This document shows positions 53,299-63,784 of a DNA stretch of 64,000 nucleotides, piece after piece. The stretch covers positions 17,939-81,938 of the forward strand of contig JASAON010001602.1 in NCBI GenBank assembly GCA_030849065.1, written 5' to 3'. The notes below the pieces were generated by a model. The model worked only from the letters and a program-made list of their open reading frames with translations. It ran no database searches and was not told the origin of the DNA. Positions within the stretch are counted from its first letter, which is position 1; each line of letters starts with the position of its first letter. The position numbers were made by a program, and so were the translations under genes. The stretch comes from Jaenimonas drosophilae (lineage: Eukaryota; Euglenozoa; Kinetoplastea; Trypanosomatida; Trypanosomatidae).

Positions 53299-54229
53299 AT
53301 GCTGCATCATGATGATGATGATGATGATTATCCATCACGTGCATCATGCATCTATGCATTCACATGTATACGCAAGTGACGAAAGAACAACAACAACAAC
53401 AACATCTTCATTTTGTGTTGAACCTGTGTAGATGCTTTTCTTCGTATGTTTGTTTGGAAACAAGAACATTTCTTCTGCAACAACATGCGCATGACGATGT
53501 AAACGGAGGCAAGTGTGCCGAGATGCCACAAACCACTGCCACAACAACAATACGCAACAACAATACACAAACAGCGAACGAAGTCAGAAGCACACATGCA
53601 CTGGCTGCACTCTGGTAGACGTCGTTTTCTTTTTTCTTTTTTTCTCTTCGTTGATGTCTTGCGGTGATTGTGCTTGGTGCGTATCGCTTATATATTTTCT
53701 TTTCTTTGNATGATGATGATTATGATGATTAATCTCTGCCGCATCGTCTTTCTTGAATGTTTTCGTGATGATGTGGGGGTGCTGATCATCTCACCACCAT
53801 TTGTTGCTGTTGATCGTACGCACCACCTCTCTCTTCCATCACACACGCGTTGTGCTGCACAAAAAAAATCCGTCGAGGACGTCGTTGAGTGGCTGATGTT
53901 GATGCGTCATATACACCTGCGTACCACAACACACCTCCTCTGCAGCAGATGCGGTACACCAACATGGAGCAACGTTATTCCCCCAAACACCTTCATGCTT
54001 TTTTCTTGTTGTGTGCTTGTTTGTGTGCGCATGATAAACTACGATGCTGTAGCGTGCTTCATGCCTTCTTCTCTTCTTCTGGTGTTTGGTCTTTGCTATT
54101 CAAGGTTCAGTCGTACATTTGGTGTTGTTGCTCGACGACCATCTCACTACGCACACACACACACATACAAAGATACATCATCATCACCAACCACGTAAGG
54201 ATTCACACGTACATATTTGGTAGCACGCC
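53299..54229. other. Intergenic region with the window's only ambiguous base
   Basis: Holds (ATG)n at 53308-53329, CAA repeats at 53390-53403, CTTTTTTCTTTTTTTCTC tracts, an N at 53709 flanked by another ATG run, and a CTTTGCTATTCAAG acceptor with AG at 54103-54104. The frames that cross it contain X or simple repeats and are not called. Confidence 0.6.
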
Positions 54230-55120
54230 ATGACGCTGCCACCGAACACCGCCAAGGTGGAGTTGTTGGCCTACCGCCAACACGTCGCTGCACGATTGCG
54301 AGAAGGCGTTCGTCTCGATGGACGTGCCTTCACGGAGATTCGTCAGCCAACCGTGGTACGTGAGAGCTCCAACAACAACAACAACAACAGCAACAGTGAT
54401 GATGCGGATAGTGCGTGGCTGGGTGATGCACTTTCTTCCGTCGTATACAGCGATGCAGCGGGTTGCTGCCTCACGGCATCTTTGCACGCCGTCTTTGGCC
54501 CTCCACTGCCGCAAACACAGGACGAAGGACGTCTCAACGTGCGCGTACATGCGCCATTTCTCATCCAACAGGGCTTCATGCACGGTGGTGGTACGAGCAA
54601 CATGGCAGCCTCGAGTGGCTCATCGGATGTTGCTCTACGCCAGCTGGAAGGATTCTTGGCGCAGGTGTTGTGGCGATGTGTGCCACGCGATCAGCTGATG
54701 ATTGTGGTTGGCGAAGCATGCTGGGTCTTGACGGTGAGCATCACGATCCTCAACGCCGATGGCGGTCTTCGCGCAGCAGCTCTTCACGCAGCGGTGGCGG
54801 CGTTGCATCGCGCGGAGCTGCCATGCGCACGTCTTCCCGATGGCAGCGTCGTGGAGCAACGTGTGTTGGCATTGCGCCATCTTCCCGTGGCGGCGGAGTT
54901 GTGTGTGTTGGGCGGCACCTCTGTACGTTTGTTGGCCGACGCAACGGCGATGGAGGAACTGGCCACCGATGGGCGCATGACGGTTGTGGTGGATGAAGAT
55001 GATCGCATCATTGCCTTGGATCAGCACGGCACCTACCCACTCATGCACTCCGTGTTGGCGGCAGCGATGGACCTCACAACGAAGTTGGCGGCACAGTTGC
55101 GGCCCATCATCAGTGCCTAG
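54230..55120 (+). CDS. Exosome core subunit, RNase PH-like (RRP42/RRP43/RRP45 type)
   Basis: A 296-residue protein with the RNase PH fold of the eukaryotic exosome ring, which degrades and processes RNA in nucleus and cytoplasm. The start YRQHVAARLREGVRLDGRAF is the family hallmark (ERLRxDGRxxxExR). It is followed by strands with GDALSSVVYSDA, RLNVRVHAPFL and an alpha-helical layer LRQLEGFLAQVLWRCV. The second half has the C-terminal exoribonuclease sub-domain with TVSITILNADGGLRAAALHAAVAAL and the DATAMEE strand. These eukaryotic subunits lack catalysis; no active-site Asp pair is obvious. A (AAC)6 run near residues 46-51 inserts Asn in a surface loop. The subtype cannot be fixed without alignment. 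Confidence 0.86.
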   Translation: MTLPPNTAKVELLAYRQHVAARLREGVRLDGRAFTEIRQPTVVRESSNNNNNNSNSDDADSAWLGDALSSVVYSDAAGCCLTASLHAVFGPPLPQTQDEGRLNVRVHAPFLIQQGFMHGGGTSNMAASSGSSDVALRQLEGFLAQVLWRCVPRDQLMIVVGEACWVLTVSITILNADGGLRAAALHAAVAALHRAELPCARLPDGSVVEQRVLALRHLPVAAELCVLGGTSVRLLADATAMEELATDGRMTVVVDEDDRIIALDQHGTYPLMHSVLAAAMDLTTKLAAQLRPIISA

Positions 55121-55437
55121 TGTGCGTGTGTGCGTGCTGCTGTATTCCACTGCATGATGATGAATGAATCACTAACTCGAACCGAAATCATAAATCCAAA
55201 ACACAAAAAAAAGATGATGCTTGCGTGTGTGTGTGTGCCAGATGAGGCTGTGGCCACCAGCACATGATGATGCTGTTGAGATGGTGGCTACACAACACAA
55301 CTCTCTTCTGAATCTGTTTTTTTCTTCCCTTTTCGTGTTTCGTAGTACGACGCCCAACATCACCTTGTTGTTGTTTCTTGGGCACATCACAGACGTACAC
55401 ATACACACACACACACGGAAGCAACACACCATCAATC
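55121..55437. other. Intergenic spacer and 5' leader
   Basis: Unremarkable DNA, then CTCTCTTCTG...TTTCGTAG with AG at 55344-55345 as predicted acceptor, followed by a CA-rich leader. Confidence 0.55.
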
Positions 55438-57006
55438 ATGGATGCTGACCTAGATACGTACTACCTCGCACGCAAGCTACATCTTGTGCCGCAGCTGCTT
55501 CACATCTTTGCATCCAACGCCCTGACGACGCCACTTCTCTTCCGCGCGCTCGATCCTCGTGCCCGACGTGAGGCGGAAGTACTTCTCCGTGTGCTCTGGC
55601 GTGTGTTCTCTCGTCATGCACACGCACTAGATGATGATCGGCGCATCAATCACATGTCGTTGATGGTGCTTTCGTACATCTCCTTTCCAGAGTTGGTGAG
55701 CCCCATCACCGCGACACCCGCGCTACGTGTGGCGGAGGTACTGTCGCGAGGAGGTACACCCATCATCTCATCATCATCGCCAACAACAACTAACAACTTG
55801 ATCAGCACCACTCCAGTACGACCACCGCCCATCTCTCTTGGTGCTAACGTGATGATGTCGGAGGTGTTGCGCGGTGATGTGCATGAGGTACAATCCTCGC
55901 CCACTTCTCCACAGCGCCATGCACATGTTTCAATGGAGGGCGCGCACGCAGACGTACCCGCCTTTTATCTTCGTCCATCCACGATGAACCATCATGTTGC
56001 CGGTGATGATCGCTCCACCAACACACCACACTTGTTTGTGCGCATGGCACACACCGAGTTGCTGAATGAGGAGTCTTTAAACACCTACTTTGGCCGTTAT
56101 GGCCAGATTAGCTGTGAGCTGGTACATCGCCAACATCTCTCACAAGCGGAGGAGATGCTCAATCCAGCCATGTTTCACTACTTGGCGGAGCTTCATCGAT
56201 GCTCACCCACGGATTTGTTGTTGCAGGACTTTATCATCTCCGTGGATGCGATTGAGAATGCGTTGCGTGCCATTCAACGTGCCTACTACAAGGAGCTCAT
56301 CTTCATTGCGATGAGTGATCCATCCAAGAACATCTACACACCGCAACACCTCAACGCCATCATGGCACAGGATGTTGGAGTGATGCTGCTGCCATCTGCA
56401 CCAGAGATGCGCGTGGAGGCGGTGGCGGAGAGCGACCGCCATCGACGCAAACGTGCGCGACGCGAAGTGGCGAAGCGCAGATGGACCGCCGTGGATGCAG
56501 AAGTGGATGAGATGGAGGTACGCACCACCCGTGGCACCAAACGTTCATCATCAGCATCATCATCATCATCACGTAGCAGCAGCAGCAGCAGCTCTGGCAG
56601 TTCTGCATCCAGTGGCAGCAGCTGTACTGATAGCGATAGCGACGATGAGCATGGTGCCTTTGTGCCCGATGTGGTGGTGGATGGTCTTCCCTACTTCATC
56701 ACGGAGGATCAGCTGAAGGTGCTGGTGCTGGATTACGGCCACGCACACAAGATGCACCTCTCCGTGGATGATGTCTCTGGCGCCTTCACGGGCACGGTGC
56801 TGATTGGCATGTCGAGCTTGGACGAGGCCGTTGATCTCGCCAATGGGCTGCATGGCAAGGTGTACGAGGGAAGCACATTGTGCAGTGGTGTGCTGGAGCG
56901 CAACTTGAGCATCACGTCCATCCTGGATGGAGAGGTGCGACGTCGGTGTGAAGAAGAGCTCCCGCCACACTTTAATGTGTTGGCCAACGAGCGTTTGTGG
57001 GTGTAA
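55438..57006 (+). CDS. RNA-binding protein with RRM domains and a Ser-rich linker
   Basis: A 522-residue protein. An N-terminal helical region (1-90) is followed by a disordered stretch. An RRM-like fold at about 202-300 starts HLFVRMAHTELLNEESLNTYFGRYGQI. A second, clearer RRM at about 418-500 has DVVVDGLPYFITEDQLKVLV and GAFTGTVLIGMSS. Between them are a basic Arg patch and a Ser-rich run (about 380-405, from TCA/AGC repeats) that resembles an RS-like linker. The RNP1-type aromatic residues are not typical, so binding may be non-canonical. Kinetoplastids control expression mainly after transcription, so an mRNA-regulatory role is plausible but not shown. Confidence 0.83.
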   Translation: MDADLDTYYLARKLHLVPQLLHIFASNALTTPLLFRALDPRARREAEVLLRVLWRVFSRHAHALDDDRRINHMSLMVLSYISFPELVSPITATPALRVAEVLSRGGTPIISSSSPTTTNNLISTTPVRPPPISLGANVMMSEVLRGDVHEVQSSPTSPQRHAHVSMEGAHADVPAFYLRPSTMNHHVAGDDRSTNTPHLFVRMAHTELLNEESLNTYFGRYGQISCELVHRQHLSQAEEMLNPAMFHYLAELHRCSPTDLLLQDFIISVDAIENALRAIQRAYYKELIFIAMSDPSKNIYTPQHLNAIMAQDVGVMLLPSAPEMRVEAVAESDRHRRKRARREVAKRRWTAVDAEVDEMEVRTTRGTKRSSSASSSSSRSSSSSSSGSSASSGSSCTDSDSDDEHGAFVPDVVVDGLPYFITEDQLKVLVLDYGHAHKMHLSVDDVSGAFTGTVLIGMSSLDEAVDLANGLHGKVYEGSTLCSGVLERNLSITSILDGEVRRRCEEELPPHFNVLANERLWV

Positions 57007-57063
57007 GTGGATGGCCGGCACCAACAAGCACACAACAATACAAAACAACAGCACAACCCCTAC

Positions 57064-57097
<34 letters not shown>

Positions 57098-57292
57098 TGT
57101 GAATGATTCTTCTTTTCTTCATGCTCGTGTTTGGTTCTCGTTGAAGGTACGTCGTGAGCTAGTCGGTACGGAACACCTCACTCACCCCTCTTCATCTCTT
57201 GTTGTTGTTGTTGTTGTGTTTTCAGCTCAACCAACATTCTATTTTTTTTTTTTTTGTGTTCATCATCATCATTGCTGATACGTTCCTTCACC
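57007..57292. other. Intergenic spacer and 5' leader
   Basis: (ATC)n at 57066-57095, then CTCTTGTTGTTG...TTTTCAG with AG at 57224-57225 as the likely acceptor. A second T-tract at 57241-57255 lies in the leader. Confidence 0.6.
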
Positions 57293-59146
57293 ATGGCCGA
57301 TGCCACGACCAAGGTCAGGTTGTCTGTGCTGGCGCCACTCGATGTGGCGGCCATCAAGCAAATCACCTCATCACCGGAGCAAACACGCCCGATACCATCT
57401 CGTGGAGCTGACGTACTCCGTGTCGCTGCACAACTTCTCATCAGTGAAAATGCTGAGCTCCTCCCGCGCGCCATTGATATGTGCGAGGAGGCGGCCAACC
57501 AATTGCTGGAGGAAGATGCCGCCAACGGTGCAGATCAACGTCGCGAACAACAACAACATGAGGCCGCTCAGCAAGCTGGCATGTTTAGCCCACGTGAGGG
57601 TGAAGAGGTTGGCACGCTGGAGGAAGATACCGTCGTGGGCTCGAGCAACGAGGCGCTCGAGGCCATTCACATCCTCATTGCCGGAAGCAGCGCACTCCTC
57701 TCGCAACGAAGTATGAGCTCTGCGGAACGTGCGCTGCGTCTTGCCCAACGTGCTGTGCATGTTGCGGATGTGCCACTGACCACCACCACCATGGCCTTTG
57801 CGGCATACCACCTTGGCCGCATGGCGCGTGAGCCCGACCTCCACGAGAGCTCCGCCGCCCTCGCCGCGAAGGCGGCGGAGTCCGTCGTCATGCCGGTTCT
57901 TCGCGATGCGCAGCTCCTCCGTGTCGAGGATCATGCCGCCTACTTTGCGCGATGTACGTGGCTGCTCGCCGTTCTTGGCCACCATCATCGTGTGGAACCG
58001 TTGCTCAACGTGCTTCTGGCACATGAGCCAACACACTTCATGGGCCTGCTCCTCCTCACGCTGCACCACACAAGCAAGGGCAATCTGATGAGTGCGAAGT
58101 CAGCCATCAACGCAGCTCGACGTGCCTACCCGCAGGATCCATGCGTGGCGATGTTGAGCATCGCTGTGGAGGACGCCCTGACACCTGATCCAAGCACGTT
58201 GCACGCTCGTTTATCCGTGGCCATCGCCAACATCGATGCCATGATGAGCGCCACGAGCCCAACCACACGTGGAGGTGGTGGCAAGACAACGCTCAAGGCC
58301 TTGTGCTTGCACTGCAGCCCTGGCGAAGAGATGGACGGTGATGTACGTGTATCGAGCTCCGAAGAACAGGCACGTATTGCATCTCACTGGGCTCTTCTCA
58401 GCACCGTGGCACTGCGGTGTGGCGCTCTTCAGCTCGCCACCGTCGTGGCGGAGGCGGGGCTGAGCTTCTGCGCGGCATCCAAGACGTTGTATGCCGAGGC
58501 CATGTGTGAGCTCCTCTGCACACGCGTGGCACTAGGTCTCTCCACCTTGTTGGCGCGCTACCCGAACTGCCCGGTGTTGCGGCACAACCTTCTTGGCTTG
58601 CAACGCCCTCCCGCCGCACCGGAGCGGCATGGCGCAACGCACTTGATGGATGCGTTGAGCATTGAAGAAGATGACGAGGAGCTCGATGGGCGCTTGGAGC
58701 TAACCTCCGCCACCAACAACAAGAATGGCAGCAACAAGAACAACAGCCGCAACAAGAGCTTCCCAGACATGGAGGTGGCCGCGCTCTTCTCCATGGTGCT
58801 CAAGGCCAAACAAGTGTGGCCACTGAGCTCAACGGCGGCACACTTGCAGGGCATCATTCGTTTGCTGGAGGCGATGCCAGATGGTCGTGGTGGAGGTGGT
58901 GGTGGTGCGGAGTCGGTGCACGTACTCAGCACTGACCAACGTGCGCTGCTCGAGGATGCGGCGCACTTTTTTCAGGAGTCCATCCGCCTACACCCGCTCC
59001 GCTCTGCATCCTACATGGGTGTCGGTGTGGCGTATCAGGCGCTGGGGGCGTTGGAGCTGAGCGCCGACTTTTTCGCTTCTGCGTGCGAGGTGCAAGCACA
59101 GGAGCCCCTCCTGCCCTACGCCTCGCTGCTGTACTTGTATGAATGA
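57293..59146 (+). CDS. Tetratricopeptide-repeat protein
   Basis: A 617-residue, mostly helical protein. Clear TPR-like pairs are seen at 120-215 (SAERALRLAQRAVHVADV), 240-295 (LLLTLHHTSKGNLMSAKSA) and at the C-terminus (HFFQESIRLHPLRSASYMGV, then YQALGALELSADFFASAC). Helical but less regular segments lie between. It starts at the first ATG after a good acceptor. The spread of TPRs with long gaps is loosely like TTC7/YPP1-type scaffolds, but I cannot assign it. Inserts of Gly, Asn and Glu/Asp are microsatellite-derived. Confidence 0.8.
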   Translation: MADATTKVRLSVLAPLDVAAIKQITSSPEQTRPIPSRGADVLRVAAQLLISENAELLPRAIDMCEEAANQLLEEDAANGADQRREQQQHEAAQQAGMFSPREGEEVGTLEEDTVVGSSNEALEAIHILIAGSSALLSQRSMSSAERALRLAQRAVHVADVPLTTTTMAFAAYHLGRMAREPDLHESSAALAAKAAESVVMPVLRDAQLLRVEDHAAYFARCTWLLAVLGHHHRVEPLLNVLLAHEPTHFMGLLLLTLHHTSKGNLMSAKSAINAARRAYPQDPCVAMLSIAVEDALTPDPSTLHARLSVAIANIDAMMSATSPTTRGGGGKTTLKALCLHCSPGEEMDGDVRVSSSEEQARIASHWALLSTVALRCGALQLATVVAEAGLSFCAASKTLYAEAMCELLCTRVALGLSTLLARYPNCPVLRHNLLGLQRPPAAPERHGATHLMDALSIEEDDEELDGRLELTSATNNKNGSNKNNSRNKSFPDMEVAALFSMVLKAKQVWPLSSTAAHLQGIIRLLEAMPDGRGGGGGGAESVHVLSTDQRALLEDAAHFFQESIRLHPLRSASYMGVGVAYQALGALELSADFFASACEVQAQEPLLPYASLLYLYE

Positions 59147-59337
59147 TGCCTACCCAACGTGATGTGCATGCGCACGTATGTGTGCGTGTGTGTGCGTCAT
59201 GAGGAACGTGTGGCATCCATCCGTAGGTGAAGACAAGGATTTTTAGTGTTGTTGTGGTGCAGTGTTCTGCCGCCACATGTGTTGCGTTTGTACGTGTGAT
59301 TGTGAATTGATGCATACTCTATCATCATCATCATCAT
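59147..59337. other. Short intergenic spacer
   Basis: TG/CG-rich spacer and (ATC)n at 59320-59337; nothing coding is seen. Confidence 0.5.
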
Positions 59338-59376
59338 CTCTTCCCCTCTCTTCTTCATGTTTCTTCACGTGCAAAG
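59338..59376 (+). promoter_or_regulatory. Predicted trans-splice acceptor for the 43-residue protein gene
   Basis: CTCTTCCCCTCTCTTCTTC tract, AG at 59375-59376. A second AG (GATTGCAG) lies two bases before the ATG. Confidence 0.6.
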
Positions 59377-59393
59377 GATTGCTGGATTGCAGC

Positions 59394-59525
59394 ATGCCCG
59401 CCCTCAACATCATTTGTTCCGGTGCCACCTACACCGGCTGCGCCACCCTCGAGGTGATGCGCATGCGCTGCCCGCAGTTTCAGCCCGGCAGCACCTACCC
59501 TGTGAATAAGAGCGATGGCGGATGA
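59394..59525 (+). CDS. Short conserved-looking microprotein (43 residues)
   Basis: A 43-residue frame, short enough to be missed by ordinary gene calling. It is supported by (1) a strong pyrimidine tract and AG just upstream, (2) an ATG in a compact leader, and (3) codons that end almost entirely in C or G in the first half (GCC CTC AAC ATC), matching well-expressed genes in this window. The peptide has four Cys, a Gly/Ala-rich start (SGATYTGCATLE), MRMRC, and PGSTYPVNKSDGG at the end. There is no clear transmembrane helix. I do not recognise the family. It sits between the TPR and the helicase genes with normal spacing, as a separate gene would. Confidence 0.6.
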   Translation: MPALNIICSGATYTGCATLEVMRMRCPQFQPGSTYPVNKSDGG

Positions 59526-59751
59526 TGCATCGCAACACACACCTACCAAGATTGGTGTGCTCCACGTCTGTAGTAGTAGGGATTAATCTGGTTGTACGGT
59601 ATTGTTCGATGTATGCGAATACCTGTGATGAGGAACACGTACACCTGCTGCTACTTCATGTGATGCCTTCTGCTGCTTGACCATCTTTTTTTTGTCTTAC
59701 ACACAAACACAAGTTGTTTTTTTTGTTTCTTCTTCTTCTTTTCGCCGTGAG
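59526..59751. other. Intergenic spacer and 5' leader
   Basis: CTTTTTTTTGTC tract with AG at 59712-59713, then a second C/T tract that ends directly at the helicase ATG. Confidence 0.55.
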
Positions 59752-61788
59752 ATGTTGTGCCGATGCGCACGGCGACTGTGGCGTGTGGAGAAGCGTCTTC
59801 CACGACGGTTTCGCGAGGTGCCGGAGGAGTTCATTGACTGCGGCATGAGCGGCTCGCAACGTCCCATCATCTTCACACCGAAGCGCCCCACTCCGCTTCG
59901 TGATGTGTGCAACTACAACGACATCATCATTGATGATAGCGCCATGTCTGGCCAACACCTCAACAGCCAAGACCCTGTTGCACTGCTGGACGCTGAGCGC
60001 ATGGGCCTGCCACCACACTTGGTCTCCTACTTGCAAGATCGTGTTGGCACCACGTCATCACCATCATCCTCATCCTCATCCAACGCAGGTTTCCGTGGCC
60101 TCACCATGGTTCAAGCGCGCATGTTGCAGCACATGTACGCCGCCCAAGACGCTGCCGTGTGTGCGCCAACCGGCACCGGCAAGACCTTCGCGCTCTGTCT
60201 CGGCGTCATGGCACGTTTGATGCGTGATGGCCCCATGAAGGCCTTCTCCACGCTCATTCTCGTGAGCAATGACTTCTTGTGTTTCCAGGTGGAGCAGTGG
60301 TTGAAGGAGATGTGGTGCTACCCGAATGATGATCGCTTGGTCTTTGCCGCGACGAGCTGCGTGCCACACACGGTGGTGTACCGCCGGTTGACGAAGGAGC
60401 TCGTGCGTAACGCACACAACACGCGTCAGGTGGTTGGGACAATGGATCATCGCCCATACATTGTTGTTGGCACGCCCGAAGTGATGTGGCACTTCTTCGA
60501 GCGCCGTCGTACCGCCATCCTCCGCCACGACGCACACAAGAGCGGCACACACAACTTCAACTTGAGCCCCGTGATGCCCACGCTGGATCTCATTGTCGTG
60601 GATGAGGCAGATGCCGTCATGCCCTCCACACGTCCCAACGCACCCGGGAATCATCTCTTGAAGGAGCTGAGCAAGCAGGTGAAGTATCAGGCACCTGCAC
60701 AATTCATCTTCACAAGTGCCACCTTGGCCGGCTCCACGGTGAATCATCTGCGTCGGTACATGAAGAAGAATCTGTTGGGGGATCGTGCCTCACGCATCTT
60801 TGAAGACCCGGCACACAATCGTGGCAACGTGAGTGGGCGTACATCCACATCGGCCAACGATCGCATCACCAACCAGATTTCACGTGCACAAGTCCCGGAA
60901 AATATTCGCCACCTGTTTTATACAGCTGACACGATGGAGGAGCAGTGCGAGTGCCTGCAACGGGCGATGGAGAGATGCTGCCCAAGTTGTGCCATTTCTA
61001 ACAACAACAACACCAACAATGATGATGATGATGTTGCTGCACATGGGTTGGTGGAGCGTATTCTCATCATTCTCCCAGACACGGCCAAGGTGGATGAGTT
61101 CCTTGCCAAGGTTCTTGCTCCCAGCCAGGCTGCGATTGACGCTCGTCAACGCAAACACGCTGCACGTGGAACTGCCATGCCGAATGATGACGATGATGAT
61201 GGTGCATCACCATCACCAACCATGGCCTATACGGTGGAGCGCATGGATGAGGCGGTGAGCGAGCAACAGCGGCGTCGCAGCGCGGATGAATCGCGGCGCT
61301 ACATTCAACGCACCATTCGGCGAACAACAACAGCAACAACAACAAGAACATCATCGAGACACACGGAGAAGAAGTCTGGCCACGCATCATCATCACGCTC
61401 CAGCTATCAACGTTTGGAGCCGTTGCCCACCACCACGCACGCACCAACCGTCTCTGTTGATGTCCGTCAAGCAGCTTTTCCAGATGTACATGTGAATGCA
61501 CGCCGGCACTTCGTCCTGAGCAGCTGCAGCTCTGTGCGTGGCCTTGATCTTCCCGGTCTCACGCACGTCTTCATTCTTGCTCAGCCACAAACCAGCTTGG
61601 AGTACTCGCACTGGTGTGGCCGTGTTGGCCGCTTTGGTCAGCCTGGGGTGGCCATCACGATGATGCCGCGTGCCGCTATTCGCGTCATGAGCACCTTTTG
61701 TGATGCGCTGGAGGTGACATTTTCGTTTGAGAAGCGCATGTCGCGGGTGGATGCCAACGATGAGCGACGCATGTTTGCTCAGACATGA
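59752..61788 (+). CDS. Mitochondrial DEAD-box RNA helicase with altered motif VI
   Basis: A 678-residue ATP-dependent RNA helicase. The N-terminus is an Arg-rich presequence (about 1-22, [13 protein letters not shown]) with no acidic residue until later, so mitochondrial targeting is likely. A Q-like motif (TMVQARML) precedes motif I APTGTGKT (138-146). Motif II is DEAD at 284-287 and motif III is SAT at 322-324. The second RecA domain has [12 protein letters not shown] (IV-like) and VRGLDLPG (V). Motif VI reads HWCGRVGR at 620-627: the first Arg of canonical HRxGR is Trp, the second and third Arg are kept. A disordered insert (Asp, Arg/Ser/Thr) lies between motifs IV and V. It is probably involved in mitochondrial RNA processing, editing or translation; the precise role is unknown. 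Confidence 0.92.
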   Translation: MLCRCARRLWRVEKRLPRRFREVPEEFIDCGMSGSQRPIIFTPKRPTPLRDVCNYNDIIIDDSAMSGQHLNSQDPVALLDAERMGLPPHLVSYLQDRVGTTSSPSSSSSSNAGFRGLTMVQARMLQHMYAAQDAAVCAPTGTGKTFALCLGVMARLMRDGPMKAFSTLILVSNDFLCFQVEQWLKEMWCYPNDDRLVFAATSCVPHTVVYRRLTKELVRNAHNTRQVVGTMDHRPYIVVGTPEVMWHFFERRRTAILRHDAHKSGTHNFNLSPVMPTLDLIVVDEADAVMPSTRPNAPGNHLLKELSKQVKYQAPAQFIFTSATLAGSTVNHLRRYMKKNLLGDRASRIFEDPAHNRGNVSGRTSTSANDRITNQISRAQVPENIRHLFYTADTMEEQCECLQRAMERCCPSCAISNNNNTNNDDDDVAAHGLVERILIILPDTAKVDEFLAKVLAPSQAAIDARQRKHAARGTAMPNDDDDDGASPSPTMAYTVERMDEAVSEQQRRRSADESRRYIQRTIRRTTTATTTRTSSRHTEKKSGHASSSRSSYQRLEPLPTTTHAPTVSVDVRQAAFPDVHVNARRHFVLSSCSSVRGLDLPGLTHVFILAQPQTSLEYSHWCGRVGRFGQPGVAITMMPRAAIRVMSTFCDALEVTFSFEKRMSRVDANDERRMFAQT

Positions 61789-62096
61789 TGTTGTTGATGG
61801 GTGGTGGTGACGCAAAGAACACATCTTTGTGAGTTTTGCATGCGTACAACGTGTGGTAGCCGTCACGCAGGTACCCAAATGATTGCCCCCTTGTGTGCCT
61901 GCAGGATCACTCATGCACTACTCACGTACTCTTGTTCTTTCTTGTGCCCATGCCACCCACCATGTATTCTTCTTTTGTTGTGTTGTGTTTCCTCTGCCCA
62001 CCTCCCCCCACAAGTGGCAGTCATACACAATCCTGTTGTGCTCAGCACTTACGAAGCTACTGAACGTTGACGAGTGTGTTGTGTGTACGTTGCATC
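61789..62096. other. Intergenic spacer and 5' leader
   Basis: TATTCTTCTTTTG...CCCCCCACAAG tract with AG at 62013-62014 as the best acceptor. The frame of the next gene has no ATG before 62097. Confidence 0.6.
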
Positions 62097-63206
62097 ATGT
62101 TTGCCTATGTCTCCGCAGCGCTGGCACGTCCAGCACGGAAGGTGAAGAAACTGATGGGCATCTCCCGACCATCTTCATCATGTGCAGGCATCACACGTGA
62201 AGATATGTGCACGTGGAGTGTTGCTGAGGTTGGTGAGTGGCTCCATCACACTGGCATCTCCGCCCTCACTGTGGGTTTCTTTGCGGGCCGTGGCATTGAC
62301 GGCAACACTCTTCTTCATCTTACCTTGAATGAGCTCATGTGTATGCAGCTTCCGTGTGAAGATGTTGGCCGCATCTGCGCATATCTCGCCAAGATAAGCA
62401 TCCAGCACGTTGGCGTACCTGCCGTGGTTGCTGCACATAATACACAACGTCATGCTGCGTCGAAACCTCTGCTGAGTGCACGAAACAAGACATGTATGGT
62501 GGTGGGTACTGTGACACCCAAGATGAATGCCACGGTGGCGGAACACGAAGATGTGGTTGACGTATCCATGCCAGACGTGAAGGAGCTCGTGGCGGAGGAG
62601 GAGAAGGCTGCCACGCCATCCGCGGAGATGCATGAAGACGTACATTTCATCCGTCCAAGATGCAAGAAGAGCATTCGCCACGTGCAACGCACTGGTGCGA
62701 TCAAGGAGGATGGCCAACCTGTGGTTACTCACGTGGAACCTCTGTGCATCTCTGCTAAACGAGTGCCTCATTCTGCAGCGATGGAAGATTCACCACATAG
62801 CGATTATTTCAGCGTACCAAAACCACAACGTCGTTCTTCACGGAGGAGAGAGCGAAGAGGGAGGGCAGCACGCATCCACACTTCCACGAAAACACAGACG
62901 CAACGGCATTCTTCACGTGAGAAGGCCAAACGGAGTGGTTTTGTACGAGTAAAGCGGATGATGGACCTCGACGATGAGGAGATGATGCCAGACGAGGTGC
63001 TGACACACACAACAGAACATAAAAGGGTGCCCGTAGCTACGGCAGCAGTACCTCCTCGTGCAGTGGTATCAGAGCAGTATAAGGTTGCATCAATGCGCAT
63101 TCTTTCAGATGAGCAGAAGAGTGTGGCGACGAGTGCACTTCGTTTGAAGATGATGAATGAGTATTCACAGCATCTTGATTGCCTTCATGAGCCAGCTGTG
63201 AGTTGA
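62097..63206 (+). CDS. SAM-domain protein
   Basis: A 369-residue protein from the ATG at 62097; a start at 62154 is possible if the AG near 62120 is used for splicing. A sterile-alpha-motif domain lies at about 38-103: WSVAEVGEWLHHTGISAL, GRGIDGNTLLHLTLNEL, then CEDVGRICAYLAKI. SAM domains mediate oligomerisation or RNA/protein binding. The rest is disordered and basic (Arg/Lys/Ser patches around 270-300) with an acidic Glu-rich stretch at about 160-180 and a short amphipathic helix at the end. Unlike most genes here it has few microsatellite runs. Confidence 0.85.
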   Translation: MFAYVSAALARPARKVKKLMGISRPSSSCAGITREDMCTWSVAEVGEWLHHTGISALTVGFFAGRGIDGNTLLHLTLNELMCMQLPCEDVGRICAYLAKISIQHVGVPAVVAAHNTQRHAASKPLLSARNKTCMVVGTVTPKMNATVAEHEDVVDVSMPDVKELVAEEEKAATPSAEMHEDVHFIRPRCKKSIRHVQRTGAIKEDGQPVVTHVEPLCISAKRVPHSAAMEDSPHSDYFSVPKPQRRSSRRRERRGRAARIHTSTKTQTQRHSSREKAKRSGFVRVKRMMDLDDEEMMPDEVLTHTTEHKRVPVATAAVPPRAVVSEQYKVASMRILSDEQKSVATSALRLKMMNEYSQHLDCLHEPAVS

Positions 63207-63640
63207 TCAACACGCGAAGATGGCCGCACGGACAGAAATATGTCAGACATGAAGTTGGAGATGATGACGACGATGATGCTTGTGCAGATGCGGATGGATA
63301 TTTAGCAGTATGCGGCACACAAACAAATAAGAAGATCAGATCCAATTCACGATTCTTGAAGCAACAACAACACAATGCGCACACGCACATGTTCCATGTC
63401 CATCCTTCGCCCTTCACTTTTTCTTTTCAATTTGGCCTCCCAGGCCTCTTTTGTTTTTCCGCATACATGCAACGTCTCATGATGATGATGATGATGATGA
63501 ATGTTGCATGTGCGAGATATGCCACAGACTGAGTTGTTTTCTTTCTTATCAGTTCTTACTACCAGCCACCCCCTTTTCTTCACTCGTGCTCCTCACAGCT
63601 GTGCAGCGTGGAGTACCTTGCACAACATCATTTCAGGTTG
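63207..63640. other. Intergenic region
   Basis: No gene is supported in this spacer apart from an (ATG)n run at 63477-63501 and T-rich tracts. Confidence 0.55.
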
Positions 63641-63683
63641 TGTCTCTCTCTCTCTCTCTGTGTGTGTTCTACGGTGCTGCTAG
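63641..63683 (+). promoter_or_regulatory. Predicted trans-splice acceptor for the gene at 63785
   Basis: (CT)n tract followed by TGCTGCTAG, AG at 63682-63683; a second AG (TTGACAG) follows at about 63701. Confidence 0.5.
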
Positions 63684-63784
63684 CTCCTGTCTTCTTGACA
63701 GCAAGGAACCTGCTTACTGATTGAGGCGTACTACATACAAACCCACTGACACAACCATATGAATACATGAGTACATGAATACCA

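Noticed and set aside
53668..54198. 176-codon frame crossing the N
   Set aside because: Contains the ambiguous base and repeat sequence; no coding bias.
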